A DNA stretch of 64,000 nucleotides from Sphingomonas oligophenolica (GTDB lineage Bacteria > Pseudomonadota > Alphaproteobacteria > Sphingomonadales > Sphingomonadaceae): contig NZ_RCZK01000007.1 of NCBI RefSeq assembly GCF_006438955.1, positions 80,709 to 144,708 of the forward strand. Direction: 5' to 3'. Shown piece after piece: positions 8,824 through 17,552 of this stretch (its first letter is position 1; each line of letters begins with the position of its first letter). The position numbers and the translations under genes are program-made. Under the pieces are notes generated by a model, which ran no database searches, was not told where the DNA came from, and saw only the letters and a program-made list of their open reading frames with translations.

Positions 8824-9804
8824 ATGAAATTCATCAAGCTCGGCCAGACCGGCCTCGACGTTTCGCGCCTGTGCCTGGGCTGCATGACGTTTGGGGTCGC
8901 GGATCGCGGCAACCACGAATGGACGCTCGACGAAGCGGCGAGCCGCCCGATCCTCCGCAAGGCGGTGGAGGCGGGGATCAACTTCTTCGACACCGCCAAC
9001 GTCTATTCGGATGGCACGTCGGAAGAGATCGTCGGGCGCGCGCTGAAGGAATTCGCGCCGCGCGAAGAACTGGTCATCGCCACCAAGGTAAACGGGCGGA
9101 TGCGCGTCGGCGCCAACGGCGCGGGGCTGAGCCGCAAGGCGATCATGCAGGAAATCGATGCCAGCCTGACCCGGCTCGGCACCGACTATGTCGATCTCTA
9201 TCAGATCCATCGCTACGATTACGACACGCCGATCGAAGAGACGCTGGAGGCGCTGCACGACGTCGTGAAGGCGGGCAAGGCGCGGTATATCGGCGCGTCG
9301 TCGATGTACGCGTGGCAATTCGCGACGATGCTGCATGTCGCCGAGGCGAACGGCTGGACGCGGTTCGTGACGATGCAGGATTACGTCAACCTGCTCTACC
9401 GCGAGGAAGAGCGCGAGATGCTGCCGCTGTGCGAGGCGGAAGGGATCGGCGTGATCCCGTGGAGCCCGCTGGCGCGGGGGCGGCTGACGCGCGACTGGGA
9501 CGACCAGACCGAACGATCGCAGACCGACAAATTCGGCAAGACGCTGTACCAGCATAGCGCCGATGCGGATCGCAAGGTGGTCCAGGCGGTCGCCGCGATC
9601 GCCAAAGAGCGCGGGGTACCGCGCGCGCAGGTGGCACTTGCCTGGGTGCTGGCCAAGCCCGAGGTGTCGGCGCCGATCGTCGGCGCATCGAAGCCAGCGC
9701 ACCTCGACGATGCGATCGCCGCGCTGGAACTGGGACTGACCGAGGCCGAGGTGGCGCGGCTTGAAGAGCCTTATGTGCCGCACGCGGTGGTTGGGTTCAG
9801 CTGA
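8824..9804 (+). CDS. aldo/keto reductase
   Basis: 326 residues of the aldo/keto reductase superfamily, an NADPH-dependent carbonyl reductase with a TIM barrel. The N-terminal L-G-Q-T-G-L-D-V-S-R-L-C-L-G and the stretch F-F-D-T-A-N-V-Y (catalytic Asp and Tyr) are typical; the catalytic Lys lies in A-T-K-V, and the histidine in Y-Q-I-H-R. W-S-P-L-A-R-G and G-A-S-K-P close the barrel. GGGAG precedes the ATG by seven bases. At 8767-8792 there is GGAAC, 17 bases, CGTA, a one-mismatch match to the EcfG stress promoter; this is suggestive only. Confidence 0.92.
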   Translation: MKFIKLGQTGLDVSRLCLGCMTFGVADRGNHEWTLDEAASRPILRKAVEAGINFFDTANVYSDGTSEEIVGRALKEFAPREELVIATKVNGRMRVGANGAGLSRKAIMQEIDASLTRLGTDYVDLYQIHRYDYDTPIEETLEALHDVVKAGKARYIGASSMYAWQFATMLHVAEANGWTRFVTMQDYVNLLYREEEREMLPLCEAEGIGVIPWSPLARGRLTRDWDDQTERSQTDKFGKTLYQHSADADRKVVQAVAAIAKERGVPRAQVALAWVLAKPEVSAPIVGASKPAHLDDAIAALELGLTEAEVARLEEPYVPHAVVGFS

Positions 9805-9888
9805 TCTGGATCAGCCATTTTTTTGCCGCTTTCACGAGCTGTTAGCTTCCGCACGCTAGCGATTTGGCCAGGATTGGCGCGAGAAACT

Positions 9889-10656
9889 ATGCGGGCAGGG
9901 TGTCAGGGATGCACGGCGGCGAACCAGCGGTTTGACATCGCGATGGCGTTCCAGCCGATCGTCGATGTCGTGACCGCGCGCCCATTCGCGTTCGAAGCGC
10001 TGGTGCGTGGGCCGCACGGCGAGGGGGCCGCCGAGGTGCTCGCCAGCGTCACCCCCGACAATCGCTATGCGTTCGACCAGCAATGCCGGGTCGCCGCGAT
10101 CGAGGGCGCGGTCGCGGCGGGGATCGTCGAGACCGGCGCGCGGCTGTCGATCAATTTCCTGCCCAACGCGGTCTATTCGCCGGTCGCGTGCATCCAGCTG
10201 ACGTTGAAGACCGCGCGTGCGACCGGGTTTCCGACCGATCGGCTGATTTTCGAATTCACCGAGAACGAGGAGATGGCCGACACCGATCACGTGAAGACGA
10301 TCGTCGAATCCTATCGGCAGATGGGGTTCGCAACCGCGATCGACGATTTCGGGGCGGGGCATGCGGGGCTGGGGTTGCTCGCCAAATTCCAGACCGATTT
10401 TATCAAGCTCGATATGGAGCTGATCCGTGGGATCGACACCAGCCTGCCGCGGCGGCTGATCGTTCAGGGGGTCGTCCGGATGGCCGAATCGCTGGGGATC
10501 GCGGTGATCGCCGAGGGGATCGAGACCGTCGCCGAATATGACGCGGTGCTGGCGACCGGCGTGCGCTGTATTCAGGGCTATCTGTTGGCACGGCCCGGGT
10601 TCAGGACGCTGCCGACGTTCACGCTGCCCGGCGAGCGGATCACCGTCGTCGCCTGA
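9889..10656 (+). CDS. EAL-domain cyclic-di-GMP phosphodiesterase
   Basis: A stand-alone EAL domain of about 255 residues with no GGDEF, PAS or membrane segment. The residues for hydrolysis all appear: E in E-A-L-V-R, N in S-I-N-F, E in F-E-F-T-E, the D-D-F-G-A-G metal site, K in F-I-K-L-D, E in A-E-G-I-E-T and Q in Q-G-Y-L-L-A-R-P. It should therefore be an active enzyme lowering c-di-GMP in the cytoplasm. The N-terminus carries a C-Q-G-C pair before the domain, so some redox or metal input is possible. The start at 9889 is moderately supported (GCGAGAA upstream). Confidence 0.88.
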   Translation: MRAGCQGCTAANQRFDIAMAFQPIVDVVTARPFAFEALVRGPHGEGAAEVLASVTPDNRYAFDQQCRVAAIEGAVAAGIVETGARLSINFLPNAVYSPVACIQLTLKTARATGFPTDRLIFEFTENEEMADTDHVKTIVESYRQMGFATAIDDFGAGHAGLGLLAKFQTDFIKLDMELIRGIDTSLPRRLIVQGVVRMAESLGIAVIAEGIETVAEYDAVLATGVRCIQGYLLARPGFRTLPTFTLPGERITVVA

Positions 10657-10680
10657 TCCGGTGACACCGCCGTTGCAACG

Positions 10681-11136
10681 TCAGGCGCGGACGTCCTTGG
10701 CGATCGCATCGAGCAGGCCGTTGACGAAGCCCTTTTCGCGCTTGTCGTAAAAGGCATCGGCGACATCGACATATTCGGTGATCACCGCGCCGACCGGTAC
10801 GTCCGCGCGCGCCATCAGTTCATACGTCCCGGCACGCAAAATCGCCTTCATCGGCTTGTCGAGCCGCGCGAGGGTCCAGCCGCTAGCGAGCTTGCCCTCG
10901 ATCGCGAGGTCGATCTCGCCGCGCCGCCCGGTTGCGCCCTTGACGATGTCGTCGAAGAAGTCGGTGTCGGCTTCGGCATATTCGGCGTCCTCGATCGTCG
11001 CGCCGAGCCGGTGGTTGTGGAACTCGTTGATGAGTGCGGGGACGGGGGTTGCTTCCATGTCGTGCTGATAGAGCGCCTGGACGGCGGCAAGGCGGGCGGC
11101 GGCGCGCGCCTTTGAGCGGGTGGCGGTGCGGGACAT
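10681..11136 (-). CDS. nusB: transcription antitermination factor NusB
   Basis: A 151-residue all-alpha RNA-binding protein which, with NusE (S10), binds boxA RNA and supports rRNA antitermination. The N-terminal A-R-x-x-A-V-Q-A-L-Y-Q-H-D signature and the C-terminal E-Y-V-D-V-A-D-A-F-Y-D and G-F-V-N-G-L-L-D stretches are diagnostic. It converges with the EAL gene across only 24 bases. The gene order hisG-hisD-nusB is one seen in other alphaproteobacteria. Here a 230-base gap holding an inverted repeat separates it from hisD. Confidence 0.95.
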   Translation of the reverse strand: MSRTATRSKARAAARLAAVQALYQHDMEATPVPALINEFHNHRLGATIEDAEYAEADTDFFDDIVKGATGRRGEIDLAIEGKLASGWTLARLDKPMKAILRAGTYELMARADVPVGAVITEYVDVADAFYDKREKGFVNGLLDAIAKDVRA

Positions 11137-11219
11137 TCATGGGCCTTAATCGCGGGGAGCGTTCGTGTCAGCCCTTGTGATGGATTCGCGCGATGACGCT
11201 AAGACGCGAAGGAGTTTGG

Positions 11220-11360
11220 TTCGCGCAGAGGCGCAGAGGACGCAGAGGCTGTCGCGCTTGCCGCATAGCGGATTATTCATCCCGATCTTCGCGGCTCGGG
11301 TGGGTTTTTGGAGCGGCGTTGTCGCGGGTCTTCTCTGCGTCCTCTGCGCCTCTGCGCGAA
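11220..11360. repeat. long perfect inverted repeat (28-bp arms)
   Basis: Two arms, 11220-11247 and 11333-11360, are exact reverse complements over 28 bases and enclose 85 bases. The arm core is GCAGAGGCGCAGAGGACGCA, which itself contains a short internal repeat (GCAGAGG-like units). It fills the gap between nusB and hisD. No transposase or coding sequence lies within it. It looks like a non-autonomous repetitive element of the kind scattered in sphingomonad genomes. Confidence 0.8.
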
Positions 11361-11365
11361 TAACG

Positions 11366-12661
11366 TCAGCGGTTGAGGCGCAGCCGCAGCGCGACGGATT
11401 TGGCGTGGGCGGGGAGGCCTTCGGCGTCGGCGAGTTTTACGGTGGCAGGGCCGAGTTCGCGCAACGCGTCTTCGTCGAGCTGGAGGAAGCTGGTGCGCTT
11501 CATGAAATCGAGCACCGAGAGGCCGCTCGCGAAGCGCGCGCGGCGGCCCGTGGGGAGGACGTGGTTAGGCCCCGCGACGTAATCGCCGATCGCTTCGGGG
11601 GTGTGGCGGCCCATGAAGACGCTGCCAGCGTGGCGGATGCGGTCGAAGAAGGCTTGCGGCTCATCGATCGCGAGTTGGAGATGTTCGGGGGCGAGCCGGT
11701 CGATCAAGGGGGCGGCGTCGGCAAGGGATTCGACGACGATGATCGCGCCATTGGTGTCCCACGCGATGCGCGCGGTGACGGCGGTGGCTAGAGTCTTGAG
11801 CTGGGTTTCGACCGCGGCGGCGACCTTGTTCGCGTAATCGGCGTCGTCGGTGAACAGGATCGATTGCGTCGTGGTGTCGTGTTCGGCCTGGCTAAGCAGG
11901 TCGGCGGCGGTCCAGTCGGGGTCGTTCAGCGCGTCCGCGACGACGACGATTTCGGAAGGGCCTGCGACCATGTCGATCCCGACGACGCCGTAGACCTGGC
12001 GCTTGGCCTCCGCGACCCAGGCGTTGCCGGGGCCGGTGACGACGTCAACCGCCGCGATCCGTCCCGCGCCATAGGCGAGTGCGGCGATCGCCTGCGCGCC
12101 GCCGACGCGCCAGATCTCGTCGATCCCGGCCAGGTGCGCCGCGGCGAGGACCAGCGGGTTGATCTGGCCATCGGGGGTGGGGGTGACCATCACGAGGCGT
12201 TCGACGCCCGCGACCCGCGCGGGGATCGCGTTCATCAGCAGCGACGAGGGATAGGCGGCGCGCCCGCCGGGGACGTAGATTCCGGCGGCATCGACCGCGC
12301 GCCAGCGGGCACCGAGGCGGACGCCTGCGGCGTCGGTATAGTCGGTGTCAGTGGGTTTCTGGCGCTCGTGATAGGCGCGGATGCGGGTCGCGGCGAGATC
12401 GAGCGCGGTCCGCAGATCGGGGTCGAGCGCTGCGTAGGCGGCGGCGCACTCGGCGGGGTCGATCCGCCAGCCGGTGGTGGCGAGGTCGTGGCGGTCGAGG
12501 GTGCGGGTGAGGTCGGCAAGCGCGGCTTCGCCTTCGGCGCGGACGCGGGCGATGATCGCGGTGACGCCTTTGGTCACGTCGGTCGCGGATTCGCGACGGC
12601 CCTCCACGAGCGCGGTAAAGCGGTCGGCGAAATCGGCGGCGGTGGTGTCGAGGATGATCAT
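11366..12661 (-). CDS. hisD: histidinol dehydrogenase
   Basis: The last enzyme of histidine synthesis, oxidising L-histidinol to histidine with two NAD. It has 431 residues, the normal length. Clear signatures are [36 protein letters not shown] and G-P-N-H-V-L-P-T, the last two carrying zinc and catalytic histidines. The ATG overlaps the hisG stop as ATGA, so the two genes are coupled. The frame continues upstream inside hisG but that part is not hisD-like. Confidence 0.95.
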   Translation of the reverse strand: MIILDTTAADFADRFTALVEGRRESATDVTKGVTAIIARVRAEGEAALADLTRTLDRHDLATTGWRIDPAECAAAYAALDPDLRTALDLAATRIRAYHERQKPTDTDYTDAAGVRLGARWRAVDAAGIYVPGGRAAYPSSLLMNAIPARVAGVERLVMVTPTPDGQINPLVLAAAHLAGIDEIWRVGGAQAIAALAYGAGRIAAVDVVTGPGNAWVAEAKRQVYGVVGIDMVAGPSEIVVVADALNDPDWTAADLLSQAEHDTTTQSILFTDDADYANKVAAAVETQLKTLATAVTARIAWDTNGAIIVVESLADAAPLIDRLAPEHLQLAIDEPQAFFDRIRHAGSVFMGRHTPEAIGDYVAGPNHVLPTGRRARFASGLSVLDFMKRTSFLQLDEDALRELGPATVKLADAEGLPAHAKSVALRLRLNR

Positions 12662-13314
12662 CGCGATTCGGCGACCGCGCGGCGGAATGCCTCGACCAGC
12701 GGCACGACCTCGGCGCGGGTCTTCATCGCGGCGCGGTTGACGATCAGCCGGCTGGTGACATCCATGATCCGTTCGACCTCGACGAGGCCGTTTTCCTTGA
12801 GCGTGCGGCCCGAGCTGACCAGATCGACGATCCGCGGCGCGAGGCCCAGCGTGGGGGCGAGCTCCATCGCGCCGTTCAGCTTGACGCATTCGGCCTGGAC
12901 CCCGCGTGCGGCGAAATGCGCGGCGGTGACATGCGGATATTTGGTCGCGACGCGGACGTGGCTCCAGCCGCGCGGATCGTCGGTCGCGGCCATCGCGGCG
13001 GGCTCGGCGACCGAGAGGCGGCAGTGGCCGATGCCGAGGTCGACCGGGGCGTAGAGCTCCGAATAGGCGAATTCGGCGATGACGTCGGACCCGACGATGC
13101 CGAGCTGCGCGGCACCGTGCGCGACGAAGGTCGCGACGTCAAACGCGCGGACCCGGATCAGCTCGATATGCACGACGTCAGTAGCGAAGCGGAGCGCGCG
13201 GCTGTCCTCGTCGGCGAAGGCGGGTTCGGGGCGAATCCCGGCGCGCGCGAGCAGCGGTAACGCCTCGGCGAGGATTCGTCCCTTAGGGACCGCGATGATC
13301 AGAGGGGTGGCCAC
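12658..13314 (-). CDS. hisG: ATP phosphoribosyltransferase, short form
   Basis: The first committed enzyme of histidine synthesis, joining ATP and PRPP. At 218 residues it is the short (HisG-S) form, which lacks the C-terminal feedback domain and normally needs the HisZ regulatory partner. Signatures: P-K-G-R-I at the N-terminus, G-I-V-G-S-D-V in the middle, and D-L-V-S-S-G-R-T-L near the end, the PRPP-binding loop. The start is a GTG at 13314 giving [13 protein letters not shown]; there is no strong ribosome site, and a TTG 39 bases upstream is possible. No hisZ lies in this window. Confidence 0.93.
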   Translation of the reverse strand: MATPLIIAVPKGRILAEALPLLARAGIRPEPAFADEDSRALRFATDVVHIELIRVRAFDVATFVAHGAAQLGIVGSDVIAEFAYSELYAPVDLGIGHCRLSVAEPAAMAATDDPRGWSHVRVATKYPHVTAAHFAARGVQAECVKLNGAMELAPTLGLAPRIVDLVSSGRTLKENGLVEVERIMDVTSRLIVNRAAMKTRAEVVPLVEAFRRAVAESR

Positions 13315-13376
13315 GAGGCGGGCTTTACGAGGGGGTGTTCGCGGGTGCAACAACGTCGCGCAATAGGAGGCTGATG

Positions 13377-14477
13377 ATGGCGGGCGAGGAGAATAATCGA
13401 GGCGCGTTTCGGATTCAGGCGTTTTACTGCGAGAGCAACGCCTCGCCGGTCTATGCGCGGGTCGCGACCGCGCTCGCCGAGGGGCTGACCCGCGACAGCG
13501 CGGTGGGGCGGCGGGTGCTTGATTGGCCGGGCGAGCCGACCCTCGATGCGTTGCCGCTCCGGCTGATCGGCGGGTTGCACGCGCTGGTGCTCGCGGGAAA
13601 GGATGCGGCGCTGGCGGCGGTGTTTCGCGGTGAGATCACCGACGCAGCGCAGGTGACGACGATCCTGAATGACGCGCTTGTGCGCCATGACGAGGCGGTG
13701 CTGCCGTGGCTCGACGGGCCGCCGCAGACCAACGAGCCGGGGCGATCGGCTGCTTTGATGACCGGGCTGATCGAGGTCGCGAGGCGGTTCGGGCCGAAAC
13801 TCGAACTCCTCGAGATCGGGTCGAGCGCGGGGCTAAACCTGCTGATCGATCGCTATCGGATCGATCTGGGGGGTACGGTGATCGGGCCGCGCGATGCGGC
13901 GGTGACGATCGTGCCCGACTGGCGCGGCGCGGCGCCCGATGTACCGGCCATCGAGATCGTGTCGGTCAAGGGCTGCGACGTAGCGCCGATGGATGCGACC
14001 GATCCCGCGGTCGAGGCGCGGCTGGCGGCATATGTGTGGGCCGAAGAGCCCGAACGGCTGACGCGGGTGCGCGCCGCGATCGCCATGATGCGGAAGCGCG
14101 GGGTCAATCTGGTCGAGGCGGATGCGGCGGACTGGGTGGAGGCGCGACTCGCCGAACCGCAGGCGCACGGGGTGACGCGGGTGCTGATGCATTCGGTGGT
14201 GTGGCAATATCTGCCCGAGCCGGTCGCCGATCGGATTCGCGCGGCGATGGCGGCGGCGGGCGCGCGGGCCACGCCCGAGAGGCCGCTCGCTTGGGTGATG
14301 ATGGAGTCCGACCGGGCGCTGGGCTATCAGGTGATCCGGGTGCGGCACTGGCCCGACGGCGAGGCGTGGCGCGTCGTCGGATCGTCGCATGCACATGGGC
14401 GCTGGATCAAGCCGGGCGCGCTCGATGCGTCCGACGGGATCGAACTGCCCGATTCGGCGAAGCTGTCGCCGGGGTGA
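13377..14477 (+). CDS. DUF2332 family protein
   Basis: A 366-residue cytoplasmic protein of the DUF2332 family, function unknown. The stretch [12 protein letters not shown] is a glycine-rich motif resembling the SAM-binding loop of Rossmann-fold methyltransferases, and A-W-V-M-M-E lies further on, so a methyltransferase-like fold is possible. AGGAGG sits six bases before the ATG at 13377; a neighbouring ATG at 13374 is the alternative. It is divergent from hisG with only about 60 bases between, so the two share a promoter region. Confidence 0.8.
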   Translation: MAGEENNRGAFRIQAFYCESNASPVYARVATALAEGLTRDSAVGRRVLDWPGEPTLDALPLRLIGGLHALVLAGKDAALAAVFRGEITDAAQVTTILNDALVRHDEAVLPWLDGPPQTNEPGRSAALMTGLIEVARRFGPKLELLEIGSSAGLNLLIDRYRIDLGGTVIGPRDAAVTIVPDWRGAAPDVPAIEIVSVKGCDVAPMDATDPAVEARLAAYVWAEEPERLTRVRAAIAMMRKRGVNLVEADAADWVEARLAEPQAHGVTRVLMHSVVWQYLPEPVADRIRAAMAAAGARATPERPLAWVMMESDRALGYQVIRVRHWPDGEAWRVVGSSHAHGRWIKPGALDASDGIELPDSAKLSPG

Positions 14478-14485
14478 AGTTCCGC

Positions 14486-14600
14486 CCCACCACCTCGGCG
14501 AAAGCCGCGGCCCAGTTGGGTGACAGTGATAACCGCGCGACGTGCTCCGTTACGCTGACCACACCAACTGGACCCCGGCCTCCGCCGGCGAAGTGGTGCC
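14486..14600. repeat. imperfect palindromic element between convergent genes
   Basis: The gap between the convergent DUF2332 and RcnB-like genes consists almost wholly of an imperfect inverted repeat. The left arm (14486-14519) reads toward CCCAGTTGG and the right arm (14564-14600) starts CCAACTGGACCCCGGCC and ends in GGCGAAGTGGTG. This resembles a widespread sphingomonad repeat and may also stop transcription from both sides. Confidence 0.6.
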
Positions 14601-14603
14601 TCC

Positions 14604-15095
14604 TCAATAGAAGAAGCGGTTGTAGACCTGGACGGTTCGCCCGTTGCGGACGTCGATCAGGACGACGTCGTTGCCGTAGCGAACCCAACGCTGATAGCCG
14701 TAGGCAGGGCGCGGCAGGCGATAAGTCGCATAGTCGTTGATCCAGTAGTTGCGCGCGTAATAGCTCGGCGCGAACCGGTAGCCGACGCTCACCGGACGAT
14801 AGCGATAGTCGCGCGGGCCGTTGTACCCGCCGCGCCGATAGACGTTGGCGTGCGACCGGCGATAGTCGCGCCAATCCTCGCGGCGCTCCTGGCGATCCTC
14901 GCGCAGTTCCCGACGCGCATCGCGGACATCGCCGCGGTCGCCATAGGCGCGCGCACGTTGGACGTCGCGGCGGTCCTGGCGGATTTCGCGCGTATCGCGG
15001 CGGACCTCGCCGCGGCTCTGCGCGCTGACGGCGGTAATCGCCAGCGTCGGGGTAAGCAGGGTGGCGGCGAGCGACGCAATCATCAGTTTTCGCAT
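14604..15095 (-). CDS. RcnB-family periplasmic protein
   Basis: A 163-residue secreted protein of the RcnB family (the E. coli member is a periplasmic protein in nickel/cobalt homeostasis). A signal peptide (residues 1-25, ending A-V-S-A-Q) is followed by a highly charged Arg/Asp/Glu region (26-80) and the conserved C-terminal part with W-I-N-D-Y and R-W-V-R-Y-G-N-D-V-V-L-I-D. AGGAG precedes the ATG. No metal-efflux gene is adjacent, so a role in metal handling is inference from the family only. Confidence 0.82.
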   Translation of the reverse strand: MRKLMIASLAATLLTPTLAITAVSAQSRGEVRRDTREIRQDRRDVQRARAYGDRGDVRDARRELREDRQERREDWRDYRRSHANVYRRGGYNGPRDYRYRPVSVGYRFAPSYYARNYWINDYATYRLPRPAYGYQRWVRYGNDVVLIDVRNGRTVQVYNRFFY

Positions 15096-15216
15096 GACTA
15101 TGCTCCTGTCTTCGATACCGCGGGGGATGCGGCATAACCAAGGACTAGGCCAGCGTCGCTGAACGCGGTGCGAATGCGCCGGTCAGCAACCAGCAAGGCT
15201 GAGCATCGTGCCGGGC

Positions 15217-16098
15217 TCAGCCCTCCCAGGCGCGGATCGCGGCGATCACCGCCTGCGGGTTCTCCCACGGCACGAAATGCCCGGCGTCGACCTTGGTCAA
15301 CGTGAGGTCGGGGACGTAGTCGCCGAGACCTTCGATCTGGCTGGGGCGCAGCGCGGCGTCGTTCATGCCCCAGATGACCAGCGTCGGCTGGGTCACCGGC
15401 GGGAAGGGGCCGTCGAGATAGGCGGGGCGTTCGGGGGTTTCGCCGATCGCGGGCACGACGATCGCGCTGGCGCGATACCAGTTGAGCATCGCGGTCATCG
15501 CGCCGGGCTGGCCCCATTGATCGAGATAGACCGGCTTTTCGTCGGCGATCTTGTCGAAATCTGTGTGCTGGAGGAAGCTGCCGTCAAAGAAGGAGCTGAG
15601 CCCGATCTTGGCGATATGCGCTTCGAGATCGGGGTTGCGGAACGCAGTGATATATTGGCTCGCGGCGCGCTGATCGGGGTCGTCGAACAGCGTCTTTTGC
15701 ATGATGAACGGATGCGGGGCGTTGACGATCACGAGCCGGGCGATGCGATCGGGATGCCGCAGCGCCGCCATCCACGATACCGCGCCACCCCAGTCGTGGC
15801 CGACGAGGGTGAAGGTCGCGAGGCCGAAATGATCGGCGAGCGCGATCAGGTCGGCGACGATCTTGTCGGGGGTGTATTCCTCGACGCCCGCGGGCTTCGA
15901 CGAGCGCGCATAGCCGCGTTGGTCGGGGGCGAGGACGAAGTGATCGCGCGCGAGATCGGGGATGACGTCGCGCCAGGTGCGGTGCGATTCGGGAAAGCCG
16001 TGGAGGAGGATCAGCGGCGGGTTGGCGGGGTCGCCCGCGACCTGGACGTCGAGGGTGACGCCGGTGGAGACGGGAATGCGTTGTAGGTCGTCGGTCAT
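15217..16098 (-). CDS. alpha/beta hydrolase, epoxide-hydrolase/dehalogenase type
   Basis: A 293-residue alpha/beta hydrolase. The oxyanion loop is H-G-F-P-E-S, followed by D-Q-R-G-Y-A-R-S. The nucleophile elbow is V-G-H-D-W-G-G, with aspartate rather than serine, which marks the epoxide hydrolase, haloalkane dehalogenase and fluoroacetate dehalogenase branch. The acid lies in W-G-M-N-D and the histidine in D-A-G-H-F-V-P-W-E. GGAGGGG precedes the ATG. Which of these reactions it performs cannot be told from sequence alone. Confidence 0.88.
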   Translation of the reverse strand: MTDDLQRIPVSTGVTLDVQVAGDPANPPLILLHGFPESHRTWRDVIPDLARDHFVLAPDQRGYARSSKPAGVEEYTPDKIVADLIALADHFGLATFTLVGHDWGGAVSWMAALRHPDRIARLVIVNAPHPFIMQKTLFDDPDQRAASQYITAFRNPDLEAHIAKIGLSSFFDGSFLQHTDFDKIADEKPVYLDQWGQPGAMTAMLNWYRASAIVVPAIGETPERPAYLDGPFPPVTQPTLVIWGMNDAALRPSQIEGLGDYVPDLTLTKVDAGHFVPWENPQAVIAAIRAWEG

Positions 16099-16105
16099 AT
16101 CGTCT

Positions 16106-16206
16106 CCCCTCCTGCTTGCGGGAGGGGTCGAGTGAGGGCCTGACCAATCCGCGCGGGTGAGCTAGCGGACATGCCCTCCCCTAACCCCTCCCGCAAGCGG
16201 GAGGGG
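16106..16206. repeat. pair of GC-rich hairpins
   Basis: Two hairpins flank a 57-base spacer between two minus-strand genes. The first, at 16106-16127, has a 7-bp stem (CCCCTCC/GGAGGGG). The second, at 16185-16206, is CCCCTCCCGC, AA, GCGGGAGGGG, a perfect 10-bp stem. The two stems share sequence, so each arm can also pair with the other hairpin. The style matches the element at 556-690. Confidence 0.6.
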
Positions 16207-16213
16207 GATGGAT

Positions 16214-17113
16214 TCACGGATAACTCACCGTCAGGGGCACGTCGGGGATCGGGATATAGTCCTGATCGTCGCCGGGTACGGTCGGGAAATTCCCCGCGCG
16301 CCAGTCGCGCTTGGCTTGTTCGATGCGGTCGCGGCGCGAACTGACGAAATTCCACCAGACGTGGCGCGGGGTGGTGAAGGCGTCGCCGCCGCACAGCATC
16401 GCGCGGCCGCCCCTGGCCGAGCGCAGCGTCGCGGCGATGCCGGGGCGCAGCACGTAGAGCGTCTGGGGTTCGAGCGGGATTCCCTCCAGGGTCGCTTCGC
16501 CGATCGCGAGATAGATCGCGCGTTCCTCGGCGCAGTCGTCGATCGGTACGCTGGCACCGGGATCGAGCAGCAGGTCGGCGTAGACCGTCCCGGCATAGGT
16601 GGTGGTCGGTGCGCGCTGCCCCCACAGGCTGCCCATGATGACGCGCGCGCAAGAATCGGCGGTCTCGATCAACGGCAGTTCGGCCTTGGTGACATGTTCG
16701 AACGCGGGGTTCATCTCTTCGGCGGCTTCGGGCAGCGCGAGCCAGGTCTGGATGCCGGAGAGCATCGGGCCGTCGGCGCGCTCGTCGCCCGGCGAGCGTT
16801 CGGAATGGACGATGCCGCGCCCTGCGGTCATCAGGTTGACCGCGCCGGGTTCGATCCGCGCCTGGGTGCCGAGCGAATCGCGGTGGTCGATCGCGCCGTC
16901 GAACAGATAGGTGACGGTCGACAGGTTGATGTGCGGGTGGGGGCGGACATCGATGCCCTGGCCCTGGGGCAGGTGCGCGGGACCCATCTGGTCGAAGAAC
17001 AGGAACGGGCCGACCATCGTGCGTTGCTTGTTAGGCAAGGTGCGGTGGACCTTGAACCCGCCCAGATCATGGGTGGAGGGCAAGATCGTCTGGAGGATGA
17101 AATCATCGAGCAT
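16214..17113 (-). CDS. pirin family protein
   Basis: A 299-residue bicupin of the pirin family. The N-terminal pirin motif F-D-Q-M-G-P and the metal-site stretch R-P-H-P-H-I-N-L-S-T-V-T-Y are plain, with G-R-G-I-V-H-S-E-R further on, giving the histidines and glutamate that bind iron. Bacterial relatives act as quercetinase-like dioxygenases or redox-sensitive regulators. It is the last gene of a minus-strand chain starting at bolA and overlaps the Nudix gene by 11 bases. The ATG at 17113 starts the conserved M-L-D-D-F. Confidence 0.9.
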   Translation of the reverse strand: MLDDFILQTILPSTHDLGGFKVHRTLPNKQRTMVGPFLFFDQMGPAHLPQGQGIDVRPHPHINLSTVTYLFDGAIDHRDSLGTQARIEPGAVNLMTAGRGIVHSERSPGDERADGPMLSGIQTWLALPEAAEEMNPAFEHVTKAELPLIETADSCARVIMGSLWGQRAPTTTYAGTVYADLLLDPGASVPIDDCAEERAIYLAIGEATLEGIPLEPQTLYVLRPGIAATLRSARGGRAMLCGGDAFTTPRHVWWNFVSSRRDRIEQAKRDWRAGNFPTVPGDDQDYIPIPDVPLTVSYP

Positions 17114-17552
17114 CGGCAGGCTCCGTGGCGGCAAGCAATTCGAGGATATCGGCAGGGTAGATCGGGTCGGAATCGGTGGCGAGATCGGCGCGGGTGAACC
17201 AGCGCCACGTCTGCATGACGCGGCGTTCGAGCGGGGTGTGGCCCGACGGATCGACATCGCATGCGTCGATATCGACGCGGAACCAGCGTTCGTCGGCGGT
17301 GACCTCGACGCGTTCGATGGTGAGAAAGTCGACGGTGCGCCGCGCAATTTCGGGGCCGCAATCGTGATCGATTCCGACCTCTTCGCGGAGTTCGCGGCGC
17401 GCCGCCTGGGGATAGGTTTCGCCGGGGTCGAGCGCGCCGCCGGGGGTGCACCAGAACGGCGCGCGGCCATCGCCGGGGGTGAAGCGAAACAGCAGGACTC
17501 GCCCCGCGCCGTCGACGAGCAGGATGCGCGCGGCGGGGCGGGGCGTCCTCAT
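17103..17552 (-). CDS. Nudix hydrolase
   Basis: A 149-residue Nudix hydrolase, cleaving nucleoside diphosphates linked to another group. The Nudix box G-x5-E-x7-R-E-L-x-E-E-x-G is complete (G-A-L-D-P-G-E, then R-E-L-R-E-E-V-G-I). The N-terminus begins with R-I-L-L-V-D-G-A-G-R-V-L-L-F, the first strands of the fold. The substrate is unknown. Its ATG overlaps the stop of the upstream GST gene by four bases. Confidence 0.9.
   Translation of the reverse strand: MRTPRPAARILLVDGAGRVLLFRFTPGDGRAPFWCTPGGALDPGETYPQAARRELREEVGIDHDCGPEIARRTVDFLTIERVEVTADERWFRVDIDACDVDPSGHTPLERRVMQTWRWFTRADLATDSDPIYPADILELLAATEPADAR

Noticed and set aside
15096..15216. A small gene in the gap between the RcnB-like and hydrolase genes
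   Set aside because: Open frames exist but have no ribosome sites and no conserved-looking content; it reads as leader sequence.
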